11,088 nucleotides of DNA, from assembly GCA_024404415.1 (NCBI GenBank), contig JAKSPX010000024.1:1-11088 (forward strand), given 5' to 3'. The position numbers were made by a program, and so were the translations under genes. This DNA comes from Clostridia bacterium (GTDB taxonomy: Bacteria > Bacillota > Clostridia > Oscillospirales > QAMX01). Of this stretch, positions 1 to 6,644 are shown piece after piece (the stretch's first letter is position 1; each line of letters starts with the position of its first letter). The notes under the pieces are model-generated. The model was not told where the DNA came from. It saw only the letters and a program-made list of their open reading frames with translations, and searched no databases.

Positions 1-2028
1 GCGCACGACGAGGCCGGAAGAATTGGCGGGATGGTCCATCGCGTCGATCAGGATGTCGCGGGAGACCGAGTTGATCTGCATTTCCTGCCCGCCTCCGGCG
101 AAGTAGGCGCGGATGATGGAAGCCAGCTTTTCGCGCTGGACGGGATTTTTGAACATTTCGGGGCTGTATTTCTGGTTGAGCACCGTGCCGCAGGAGACGA
201 GGGTGTAATCCGGGCGGGTGAGTGAATTGATGACGGCGGTCGGGCCCTTTTTGTCCATGCCGTGCATGGGCGAGGCGGCGTCGCTGACCGATTCCCGGGC
301 CTTGCGGCCGTCGGGCGTGGCCGCGATCTCGCGGCCGGCGGAGATGTTCTGCACGTTGGAGGCGATGGCGATATAGACGTTCCCGCCGTCGCGGGTGTGG
401 TATTTGGAGAAGATCTCGTGCTGGAACCTGACGAACCAGACGGCGTATTTGTCGGTCTCGGGGCAGTCGTTGCCGTATTTCGGCACCGCAAGCATCATCT
501 GACGCTCTTTTTCATAGCCTTTGAAGTCGCATCGGAGCATATCGCGCAGCTCGGCAAGGGTGAAGCGCTTTTCCTTGAAGACCAGCTTTTCGATGGCGGC
601 TAAGGAGTCGGCCATGGTAGCGATGCCCATGCACCCGGCGCCGTGGACGGAGGGGTAGGGCGTGCCGCCGTTATTGATGTCGAGGCCCTTTTCAATGCAC
701 CCTTCGGCGAAGCAGGAGAGGAAGGGCGACTGATAATGAAGCGGGTTGTAGCGTTCGTTTTCGTTGCGGAAACGCATCATGTAATCGGCCGCGCCGTAAC
801 GCATCTGTTCTTCCAGCGCTTTCATGAGACCCTCCATGGAGGTGATCTCTTCGGCTTTGCCGGTCTCCGGCCCGAGGCAGACGCCGGTGAGCATGCAGAC
901 GCCGTTATTGAGCGCAAGTTCCAGATATTTCGGGGTGTTGTAGCGACCGTCACTCCAGGGCGGCTGTTTGCCGGGGAGGAAATTCTCGATGCAGCCGACC
1001 ATGCAGTAGTCGCGCGCGTCCTCAATGGCGTAGCCGTTGCGGGCAAGGGCGGGGATATTCACCTCGTCGTTCATCAAGGCCGGGTAGCCAAGGCCGGTGC
1101 CGATCACCTTGAGGCAGGCGTCGAGGAATTCCGGCGGCATGTCCTTGTGTAAGCGCGCGGAGAGGTTGGGGCCGGGGATATTGCAGTTGCCGACGGCCTC
1201 AAGAATGACGTAGGAAAGCTCGTTGATCGCGTCCTTCCCCTCGCGGGTCACGCCGCCGATGGCGATGTTCACCACGTTGTCGCCGCCGAAGTACCACGCC
1301 TCGCGGATCTTATAAAGGGTGCATTCCACCAGCTCCAACGCCTTTTCGCGCGTGAGAACGCCGTTTTCGATGTCTTTTTCATAATAAGGATAGAGGAATT
1401 GATCCATGCGCCCGATGGCCATGGCGTAGCGCCCTTCGAGGTAGAAGACCGTGTGGATAAACCACATGAGCTGCAGAGCCTCACGGAAGGAGGCAGGCGC
1501 GCCGCACGTGATGGCACGGCAGGTGGCTGCCACCTCCGAAAGCCCCGCTTTTTCGGCTTCAAGGGCGTAAGACGCGATATAGTCGGAGAAAGCCTCCATG
1601 GCGATCTTCGCGGCGGTGAGAAAACCCTGTTTTTCTTTTTCGGGGTGGCGGGCAAGGGAGGCTTCGATATCCTCGATGGTGCCGCCGATGCCGCGGGCGA
1701 GGAAAGACTTGTAAGCGGGCGCGTAGTGGTCGCTGTTGGTCCAGAAGGTGCGCTCGCCGTAGGAATTCACGATGGCGTCGGCCGCTTTCAGATCGGCCTC
1801 GGCGCGATCGGAGGCGATCAGACCGCGCACCGAACCCGCTATGGCGTCGTGCGGGTAGAGATCCTTGGGGATATCCCGCAAAAGGGCAGAGAAGGCCCAC
1901 GCACGGGCGATGACGTTGGGATCATCGAGATGCGCGCGGTAACCGCCGGCTTTCAGAAGATTGCGGATGTTCTGACTGCCCGCGGGGCGCTCGTTGACCT
2001 CCGCACGGAGGAATTCCAGACGCTTCAT
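1..2028 (-). CDS. Glycyl radical enzyme (PFL-like family), GRE-1; C-terminus cut by the window edge
   Basis: This is an oxygen-sensitive glycyl radical enzyme of the formate C-acetyltransferase/glycerol dehydratase superfamily; its substrate is unknown. Translating the minus strand from ATG at 2028 gives 676 codons open to base 1. The start follows an AAAGGAG ribosome site (2036-2042) with 7-base spacing. Landmarks are GRMDQFLYPYY (206-216), the thiyl-radical motif MVGCIE with C346 and the presumed base E348, a second conserved GCIE (443-446), ATPDGR (570-575) and a QINSVS segment (651-656). The last visible residue, R676, aligns with the Arg that opens the RV-x-GYS glycyl loop, so the radical Gly lies just outside the window. 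The full length should be about 700 residues, shorter than characterised members (about 760-850). C-x-E instead of Cys-Cys argues against true pyruvate formate-lyase and for a dehydratase, decarboxylase or C-S lyase type. The usual GWHD after the thiyl loop reads PPWSD here. It lies 37 bases after the GH51 gene, probably in the same transcript. Any partner activase would lie beyond the left edge. Confidence 0.9.
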   Translation of the reverse strand, partial: MKRLEFLRAEVNERPAGSQNIRNLLKAGGYRAHLDDPNVIARAWAFSALLRDIPKDLYPHDAIAGSVRGLIASDRAEADLKAADAIVNSYGERTFWTNSDHYAPAYKSFLARGIGGTIEDIEASLARHPEKEKQGFLTAAKIAMEAFSDYIASYALEAEKAGLSEVAATCRAITCGAPASFREALQLMWFIHTVFYLEGRYAMAIGRMDQFLYPYYEKDIENGVLTREKALELVECTLYKIREAWYFGGDNVVNIAIGGVTREGKDAINELSYVILEAVGNCNIPGPNLSARLHKDMPPEFLDACLKVIGTGLGYPALMNDEVNIPALARNGYAIEDARDYCMVGCIENFLPGKQPPWSDGRYNTPKYLELALNNGVCMLTGVCLGPETGKAEEITSMEGLMKALEEQMRYGAADYMMRFRNENERYNPLHYQSPFLSCFAEGCIEKGLDINNGGTPYPSVHGAGCMGIATMADSLAAIEKLVFKEKRFTLAELRDMLRCDFKGYEKERQMMLAVPKYGNDCPETDKYAVWFVRFQHEIFSKYHTRDGGNVYIAIASNVQNISAGREIAATPDGRKARESVSDAASPMHGMDKKGPTAVINSLTRPDYTLVSCGTVLNQKYSPEMFKNPVQREKLASIIRAYFAGGGQEMQINSVSRDILIDAMDHPANSSGLVVR

Positions 2029-2065
2029 GGGGATACTCCTTTCAGGATAGGTCATTATGCCGGAA

Positions 2066-3571
2066 TCAGTCTTTCTTTTTGCCGAATACCAGCACGTTCC
2101 AGGAGTGCGGCGGGAGAGAGGGCTTGGCGATGCCGCCGTCCATTTCCGGGAGCGGGAGGGCCATCGGCAGAACGTCCCACGGATGCTCGGCGGTGTTGGT
2201 CACCTTCATGCCGGAGGCGGTGAGGATGTGGTAATCCTTCGGAGCGAAGCCCGGGAAATCGCGCAGGTCGATATCCATCTCCATGTCCTCGGTGAGCGAA
2301 CGGTTGACGGCAAAGACGGTGAATTCTTCTTTTTCTTCGTTGTAAACGCCGACAGTCTCCACGTAGGGGGCGTCGCCGTAGGAGGATTCGTATTTGGGGG
2401 AATCGAGCGCCGGTGCCAGCACCTTGCCGCGGCCGTAGAGGGAAGCGTCCATGAAGGGGAAGAAGGTGGTCTGCATCCACGCGACGCCGTTATTCTGGGT
2501 CATGATCGGGGCGATGACGTTGACGAGCTGGGCAAGGCAGGCCATCTTGACGCGGTCGGCGTGCTTGAGGAGGGTGATGAGCAGGCAGCCGACGACCAGG
2601 GCGTCTTCCATGGTGTAAACGTCCTCGAGCTGCGGCGGGGCGATCTGCCACGGGGCGATCTTTTTGTCGGCTTCGTTGGAATGGAACCAGACGTTCCACT
2701 CGTCAAACGAGAGCATCATGGTCTTCTTGGAGCGCTTGCAGGCTTTGACATAGTCGCAGATGGAGACGACCGAGGAGATGAACTGATCCATGTTGAGCGA
2801 GCAGGCGAGGAAGTTCTCGGTGTTATTGTCGCGGTTGCCATAATAGGAGTGGAGCGAGAGGAAATCCACGTTTTCGTAGGTGTGGTCAAGGACGGTGGCT
2901 TCCCACTTGCCGAAGGTCGCCATGCCGGAGCCGGACGAGCCGCAGACGACAAGCTCAATGGAGGGGTCGACCCATTTCATCAGCTTGGCGGCCTCATTGG
3001 CGGTGCGGCCGTATTCGACGGCGGTCTTGGCACCCATCTGCCACGGGCCGTCCATTTCGTTGCCGAGGCACCAGGTCTTGATATTGAAAGGATCCTTGAA
3101 GCCGTTCTTGATGCGGCGGTCAGACTGGTAGGTGCCGCCCTTGAAGTTGCAGTATTCAACAAGTTCTCTCGCTTCTTCGGGGCCGCGGGTGCCGAGGTTG
3201 ACAGCCATCATGACCTCGGAATTGGCGCGCTTGGCCCATTCCTGGAATTCGTCGATGCCGATCTCGTTGGTCTCAATGGTCTTCCAGGCAAGCTCCGCGC
3301 GGCGCGGACGGAGGGAACGCGGGCCGGTGCCGTCTTCCCATTTGTAGCCGGAAACGAAGTTGCCGCCCGGGTAACGGACGATCGGCACACCCAATTTGCG
3401 CACTAATTCCAGAACGTCGCGGCGGAAGCCCATGTCGTCGGCGGCGGGATGGGTCGGCTCATAGATGCCGCCGTAAACGGCGCGGCCTAAATGTTCAATG
3501 AAGGAACCGTAAAGGCGGGGATCCACGTCTCCGATGGGGAAGCTCTTCGAAAAGGTCAGCTTGGCTTTCAT
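2066..3571 (-). CDS. abfA: GH51 alpha-L-arabinofuranosidase, cytoplasmic
   Basis: This enzyme hydrolyses terminal non-reducing alpha-L-arabinofuranosyl residues from arabino-oligosaccharides or arabinoxylo-oligosaccharides, releasing L-arabinose by a retaining mechanism. The 501 residues match the usual length of intracellular bacterial GH51 enzymes. The N-terminal GSFIEHLGRAVYGGIYEP segment (22-39) and RYPGGNFVSGYKWEDG (66-81) are GH51 hallmarks. The acid/base glutamate is E172 in CLGNEMDGPW, and the nucleophile is E291 in SFDEWNVWF. A C-terminal beta-sandwich follows the TIM barrel from about residue 380. No signal peptide is present, so it acts on imported oligosaccharides. The start at 3571 follows an AAGGAG site with 7-base spacing. 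It sits 24 bases after the U32 gene and 37 bases before GRE-1, suggesting co-transcription. Family assignment is very secure; the exact oligosaccharide preference is not visible. Confidence 0.95.
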   Translation of the reverse strand: MKAKLTFSKSFPIGDVDPRLYGSFIEHLGRAVYGGIYEPTHPAADDMGFRRDVLELVRKLGVPIVRYPGGNFVSGYKWEDGTGPRSLRPRRAELAWKTIETNEIGIDEFQEWAKRANSEVMMAVNLGTRGPEEARELVEYCNFKGGTYQSDRRIKNGFKDPFNIKTWCLGNEMDGPWQMGAKTAVEYGRTANEAAKLMKWVDPSIELVVCGSSGSGMATFGKWEATVLDHTYENVDFLSLHSYYGNRDNNTENFLACSLNMDQFISSVVSICDYVKACKRSKKTMMLSFDEWNVWFHSNEADKKIAPWQIAPPQLEDVYTMEDALVVGCLLITLLKHADRVKMACLAQLVNVIAPIMTQNNGVAWMQTTFFPFMDASLYGRGKVLAPALDSPKYESSYGDAPYVETVGVYNEEKEEFTVFAVNRSLTEDMEMDIDLRDFPGFAPKDYHILTASGMKVTNTAEHPWDVLPMALPLPEMDGGIAKPSLPPHSWNVLVFGKKKD

Positions 3572-3595
3572 GATTTTTCTCCTTTTATTTATATA

Positions 3596-5632
3596 TTATT
3601 TCGTTTCACGATAATAAAGTCCGTAGGTGCGCTCGATGCGCGGCGGGAAGCCGCCGATGTATTTGCGGTAGATCCTTTCGGCTTCTTCGGCGGTCTCGAA
3701 AGTAAAGGACATCACCGAGTAATCAATGCCGCGGGGCATTCTGTCCGCCGTATAAAGGGGAAGAGAATTATATAACGTGCTGTACCGTCTCCCGTCGCAG
3801 GCAACGGGGAATTCCACGCCGAGGCGGTCGACGAGGGTGAGATGCCCTTCGCATTTGCCGCAGCCCTTGGCGCTTCTGCCGGGGCACGAGCGGAGGCGCA
3901 TGAGGGGAAGCCTGCCGTAGCCGATGATGCCGCGGGGAAGATTGCCGCCGAGATGCTCAATATCGTGGGCGGATAATTCAAAGGAGACCACCGCCGAGAC
4001 AAGGCCGAGCCTTTCGTATTCCGCAAGCGAGAGTGAATTATAGATGTTGAGGCCGAAATCGCCGTGCGGAGTGAAGCCATGATCTTTCGCCGCGCGGAGG
4101 AGGCCGATATTATTCACCATGCAGTCCTTCATGCCGAGGGTATCCAGGTGGGAAAAGATCTTGTCGAGGCGCTCGTGATCCTTTTCAAAGGAAACGGGCG
4201 GCAGCTCGGCGATCAGGCGGGAGCCATATAAGCTGACGAGCTCTTTCGTGAGCTTTTCCGCCGGGAGGATGACGCGCTCGGCTTCAAAGTCAAAATCAAG
4301 CTGGGATGGATCGAGCGCCTTGAGCCAGAGGGCGGGAGACGTGTGCGGTTTCTCCTCCGGCAGGACGAGCGGAGACTCGGTATAGGCGTGCGGCGTCACC
4401 TTGGAGCGGATATCGGAGAGTTTTTCAAGCGCCTCACGCCGGAGGGCGTTTTCGGCCGAGGGAGGAAGCATCAGCCCCGACAGGTTGGAAAAATCGAAGG
4501 AGCTGATAAAATAGGGCGTGCCGCCGGTCTTTGAAAGATTTTTGAGGGCGGTCTCGCGGTCGGTCGCTGCAGTACGGGGGACGATGGGGACGGCGCCCTC
4601 GGCGGTGACGGTGTTTTTGCCGTCGGAAATCACGAGTTTGGAAGGCTTCTCGGGCGTGAGAATGAGGGAAGCATCCAGCCCGACCGACTGATAGACGTTC
4701 CGGATCAGCTCGGCGGTCTCTTTTTCGGCAGAAGCGGCGGAAACAGCGTCTTCCTTGGTGCGGGTACCGAACATGGAGGCGTTGATGTTTCCGGTCAGAT
4801 AACCGTCGGTGAAGCCGGAACGGGAAAAGATGGTTTCAAGCTGCTCCATGTCGGGCTTGCCTCCATCGAGTGCGACGCGGCAGGCGTGAACGGCGGCGGC
4901 GACGTAAGCCGGGCCCTTCATGCGCCCTTCGATCTTGAAGGAACAGACGCCCGCGTCCGCAAGCTCACGGATGTGCTCAACGTAGGACATATCTTTTAAG
5001 GAAAGGACGTGGTCACGCCCACGGCATTTGAAATCGAGGCGGCAGGGCTGGGCGCAGAGGCCGCGGTTGCCGCTCCTTCCGCCGATCATGGAGGAGAGAT
5101 AGCAGGCGCCGGATAAGCTGACGCAGAGTGCACCGTGCACAAAGGCCTCTAAAGCGAGGTCGTCGGGAACGCGGGCGCGGATGGCTCTGATCTCCTCAAG
5201 CGAGAGCTCACGCGCTAAAACGACCCTGCGGAAACCGAGATCGTAGGCTTCCAGCGCGCCTTCGGCGTTGTGGATGGCCATCTGGGTGGAGGCGTGCATC
5301 TCAAGCGACGGACAGTGCTCCCGGAAAAGGCGGGCGACGGCGAGATCCTGCACGATCACCGCGTCCACGCCGGAAGCGGCGATCCGACGGATCTCTTCTA
5401 TGGCCGGGGCAAGTTCGCCGTCGGAAAGAAGCGTGTTGAAGGTGACGTGCACGCGGACTCCCTGCAGGTGACAGGCGGAAACGACCTCGGAAAGACCCTC
5501 GGAATCAAAATTCTCGGCGTTGCGGCGCGCGTTGAAGTTGCGTGTGCCAAGGTAAACGGCGTCCGCACCGGCTCTCTGCGCGGCGGTGAGCTGTTCACGC
5601 CCGCCGACCGGGGCAAGAATTTCCACTTTCAT
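3596..5632 (-). CDS. Long-form U32 family protein (collagenase-like/RNA-hydroxylation type) with DUF3656-like middle domain
   Basis: A 678-residue U32-family protein. Family members were first called collagenase-like proteases, but the best-studied relatives (RlhA, TrhP) are Fe-S proteins needed for hydroxylation of 23S rRNA or of tRNA wobble uridine, so an RNA-modification role is more likely than proteolysis. Residues 1-300 form the U32 domain: ILAPVG near the N-terminus, GADAVYLGTRNFNARR (22-37), and a full match to the U32 signature at 162-180 with E162, F164, G167, C170, G175, C177 and S180. C170, C177, C193 and C197 are the likely iron-sulfur ligands. Residues about 310-420 resemble DUF3656 (ALKNLSKTGGTPYF at 362-375). 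Residues about 440-678 are a second barrel-like part with GYGRLPLMRLRSCP (571-584) and a second cysteine group (C583, C591, C594, C612). The start at 5632 follows an AAAGGA site. It is first in the probable U32-GH51-GRE-1 transcript. The exact RNA substrate is unknown. Confidence 0.88.
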   Translation of the reverse strand: MKVEILAPVGGREQLTAAQRAGADAVYLGTRNFNARRNAENFDSEGLSEVVSACHLQGVRVHVTFNTLLSDGELAPAIEEIRRIAASGVDAVIVQDLAVARLFREHCPSLEMHASTQMAIHNAEGALEAYDLGFRRVVLARELSLEEIRAIRARVPDDLALEAFVHGALCVSLSGACYLSSMIGGRSGNRGLCAQPCRLDFKCRGRDHVLSLKDMSYVEHIRELADAGVCSFKIEGRMKGPAYVAAAVHACRVALDGGKPDMEQLETIFSRSGFTDGYLTGNINASMFGTRTKEDAVSAASAEKETAELIRNVYQSVGLDASLILTPEKPSKLVISDGKNTVTAEGAVPIVPRTAATDRETALKNLSKTGGTPYFISSFDFSNLSGLMLPPSAENALRREALEKLSDIRSKVTPHAYTESPLVLPEEKPHTSPALWLKALDPSQLDFDFEAERVILPAEKLTKELVSLYGSRLIAELPPVSFEKDHERLDKIFSHLDTLGMKDCMVNNIGLLRAAKDHGFTPHGDFGLNIYNSLSLAEYERLGLVSAVVSFELSAHDIEHLGGNLPRGIIGYGRLPLMRLRSCPGRSAKGCGKCEGHLTLVDRLGVEFPVACDGRRYSTLYNSLPLYTADRMPRGIDYSVMSFTFETAEEAERIYRKYIGGFPPRIERTYGLYYRETK

Positions 5633-5674
5633 GATCTGGTCCTTTCCGATATAAACGATAACTTCTTATTCCCT

Positions 5675-5703
5675 ATTCTACCGCATCGCGCGGAGCAAAT
5701 CAA
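5675..5703 (-). promoter_or_regulatory. Sigma-A-type promoter for the U32-GH51-GRE-1 transcript
   Basis: Read on the minus strand, a -35 box TTGATT (5698-5703) and a -10 box TAGAAT (5675-5680, 5 of 6 consensus bases) are separated by 17 bases. Transcription would start near 5668, leaving a leader of about 35 bases that contains the U32 ribosome site. The -35 box overlaps the AraC stop codon (5700-5702). The spacer contains a small palindrome, CCGC-GCGAT-GCGG (5681-5693). No terminator is visible between the AraC gene and this promoter, so some read-through from the regulator is also possible. Predicted by eye only. Confidence 0.6.
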
Positions 5704-6494
5704 GTCGAAGTTGACTTCTTTTTCATGTATTGGCTCGGCGCGACGCCGAGTTCCCTGCGGAAGACGCGCGAAAAATACGCCGCGTCGGTAAATCCTGTGG
5801 CCGCGGCGACCTCTGCGACCGAGAACATCCCGGCGGATAAAAGCTCGGTCGCCCGGCGCATCCGAAGCGAGAGGATGAAGCGGGAGGGCGTCACGCCGTG
5901 GCGCTTCAAAAAGAGGCGCTTATAATAAGAATAACTCACACCGGCCGCCCGGGAAAGCGCCGTGTAGTCAAATTCGGGGTCAAAGCAATGCTCCTCAAGG
6001 TAAGAGGTGGCGCGGTCGAGGATAGCCGTGTGGGTGCCGGGGAGGTAGGCGGACTGCTGCTCCTCCATCAGGGCGATGATGCGGTAGACCAGTGCCATGG
6101 ATTCCGCATAGTAGCCCGGCGCACCGAGGAGCCAGGTGTGATGTAATCTCTCAAAGAGAAGCTGAAAGGCGGCGGGGTTGGCAGGCGTGAATAAAAAGGC
6201 CTTGTCGGGGAACGGGGTGGAGAGCATAAAGCGGAAATAGATCGAGCTGCCCGGCTCGGTCGGCTCGAGAGGATAGACTGCACTCGCCCTCCCGGAGGGA
6301 AGAAAACGCAGATCTCCCGCCTTTTCGTGAAGCGTCTGCTCCCCGAACTGCACCACTGTGTCGCCGCTGACCTTGTAGATCAGCTCGCACATGGATAACC
6401 GGCCGTCATAATCGTGCGGAAGTCCGTCGCCTTTATGATAAAACACCGCGTCCAGCGCCGTCACAATCGGCTTTCCTGCGGGAAACATCTCCAT
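5700..6494 (-). CDS. AraC/XylS-family transcriptional regulator
   Basis: A 264-residue regulator with a cupin-like ligand-sensing N-terminal half (about 1-150) and a C-terminal AraC DNA-binding domain. The two helix-turn-helix units lie at about 177-198 (YTALSRAAGVSYSYYKRLF) and 225-249, the latter containing the family signature VAAATGFTDAAYFSRVFRRELG in overlapping parts. The N-half has the beta-strand pattern of the AraC arm and cupin (KAGDLRFLPSGRA, 58-70), as in regulators that sense small sugar-like or organic metabolites. The frame is open as far as 7040, but I chose ATG at 6494. It has an AGAAGG site (6502-6507) with 7-base spacing, and the predicted promoter (6517-6545) puts the transcription start near 6510, downstream of the in-frame ATG at 6515. 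The gene is divergent from the GRE-2 operon across 150 bases and is its most likely regulator; it may also regulate itself. The inducer is unknown. Confidence 0.93.
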   Translation of the reverse strand: MEMFPAGKPIVTALDAVFYHKGDGLPHDYDGRLSMCELIYKVSGDTVVQFGEQTLHEKAGDLRFLPSGRASAVYPLEPTEPGSSIYFRFMLSTPFPDKAFLFTPANPAAFQLLFERLHHTWLLGAPGYYAESMALVYRIIALMEEQQSAYLPGTHTAILDRATSYLEEHCFDPEFDYTALSRAAGVSYSYYKRLFLKRHGVTPSRFILSLRMRRATELLSAGMFSVAEVAAATGFTDAAYFSRVFRRELGVAPSQYMKKKSTST

Positions 6495-6501
6495 ACCATC
6501 G

Positions 6502-6507
6502 CCTTCT
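6502..6507 (-). promoter_or_regulatory. Ribosome binding site that fixes the AraC start
   Basis: On the minus strand AGAAGG lies 7 bases before ATG at 6494. The alternative in-frame ATG at 6515 has no Shine-Dalgarno sequence upstream and would lie before the predicted transcription start, so the shorter protein is preferred. Confidence 0.65.
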
Positions 6508-6516
6508 TTCACCATA

Positions 6517-6545
6517 AAGATAGCGGAAAAAGGTGCGTTTGTCAA
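6517..6545 (-). promoter_or_regulatory. Promoter of the AraC-family regulator gene
   Basis: On the minus strand a perfect -35 box TTGACA (6540-6545) is followed after exactly 17 bases by TATCTT (6517-6522, 4 of 6 consensus). Transcription would start at about 6510, giving a leader of about 16 bases that carries the ribosome site and leads to ATG at 6494. Confidence 0.65.
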
Positions 6546-6549
6546 GAAA

Positions 6550-6576
6550 AAGTGTGCCATAAAATCCAAGTGTACC
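6550..6576 (+). promoter_or_regulatory. Candidate AraC-type operator: imperfect 9-base direct repeat
   Basis: AAGTGTGCC (6550-6558) and AAGTGTACC (6568-6576) match in 8 of 9 bases and start 18 bases apart. They lie between the regulator promoter and the weak predicted GRE-2 promoter. AraC proteins usually bind direct half-sites spaced by about two helical turns (often 21 bases), so the spacing is close to but not the textbook value. The position would suit both activation of GRE-2 and autoregulation. Function is inferred only. Confidence 0.4.
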
Positions 6577-6586
6577 GCCCGGTCAA

Positions 6587-6615
6587 TGGACGAATCTTCA
6601 AATAGGCGATAAGAT
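6587..6615 (+). promoter_or_regulatory. Candidate weak promoter of the GRE-2 operon
   Basis: TGGACG (6587-6592) and TAAGAT (6610-6615), each 4 of 6 consensus bases, are 17 bases apart. They would start transcription near 6622, just ahead of the strong AAGGAGG ribosome site (6630-6636). Poor boxes fit an activator-dependent promoter next to an AraC-type operator. An alternative pair, TTGTCA (6539-6544) and TAAAAT (6560-6565), matches consensus better but has only a 15-base spacer. Confidence 0.35.
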
Positions 6616-6644
6616 AAAGATAACCTTTCAAGGAGGAAACAAAT

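Noticed and set aside
1399..2223. Plus-strand open frame (274 codons) across the GRE-1 start
   Set aside because: It spans the GRE-1/GH51 junction antisense to both, without ribosome site or domain.
2057..3406. Long plus-strand open frame (449 codons) opposite the GH51 gene
   Set aside because: It is antisense to a gene with intact GH51 catalytic motifs, has no ribosome site or recognisable domain, and is expected from GC-rich codon usage.
3572..3600. AT-rich TATATAAATA stretch before GH51 as an internal promoter
   Set aside because: A start 7 bases after this -10-like sequence would fall within the ribosome binding site, and no -35 box lies at a good distance. It is better read as an AT-rich intergenic spacer.
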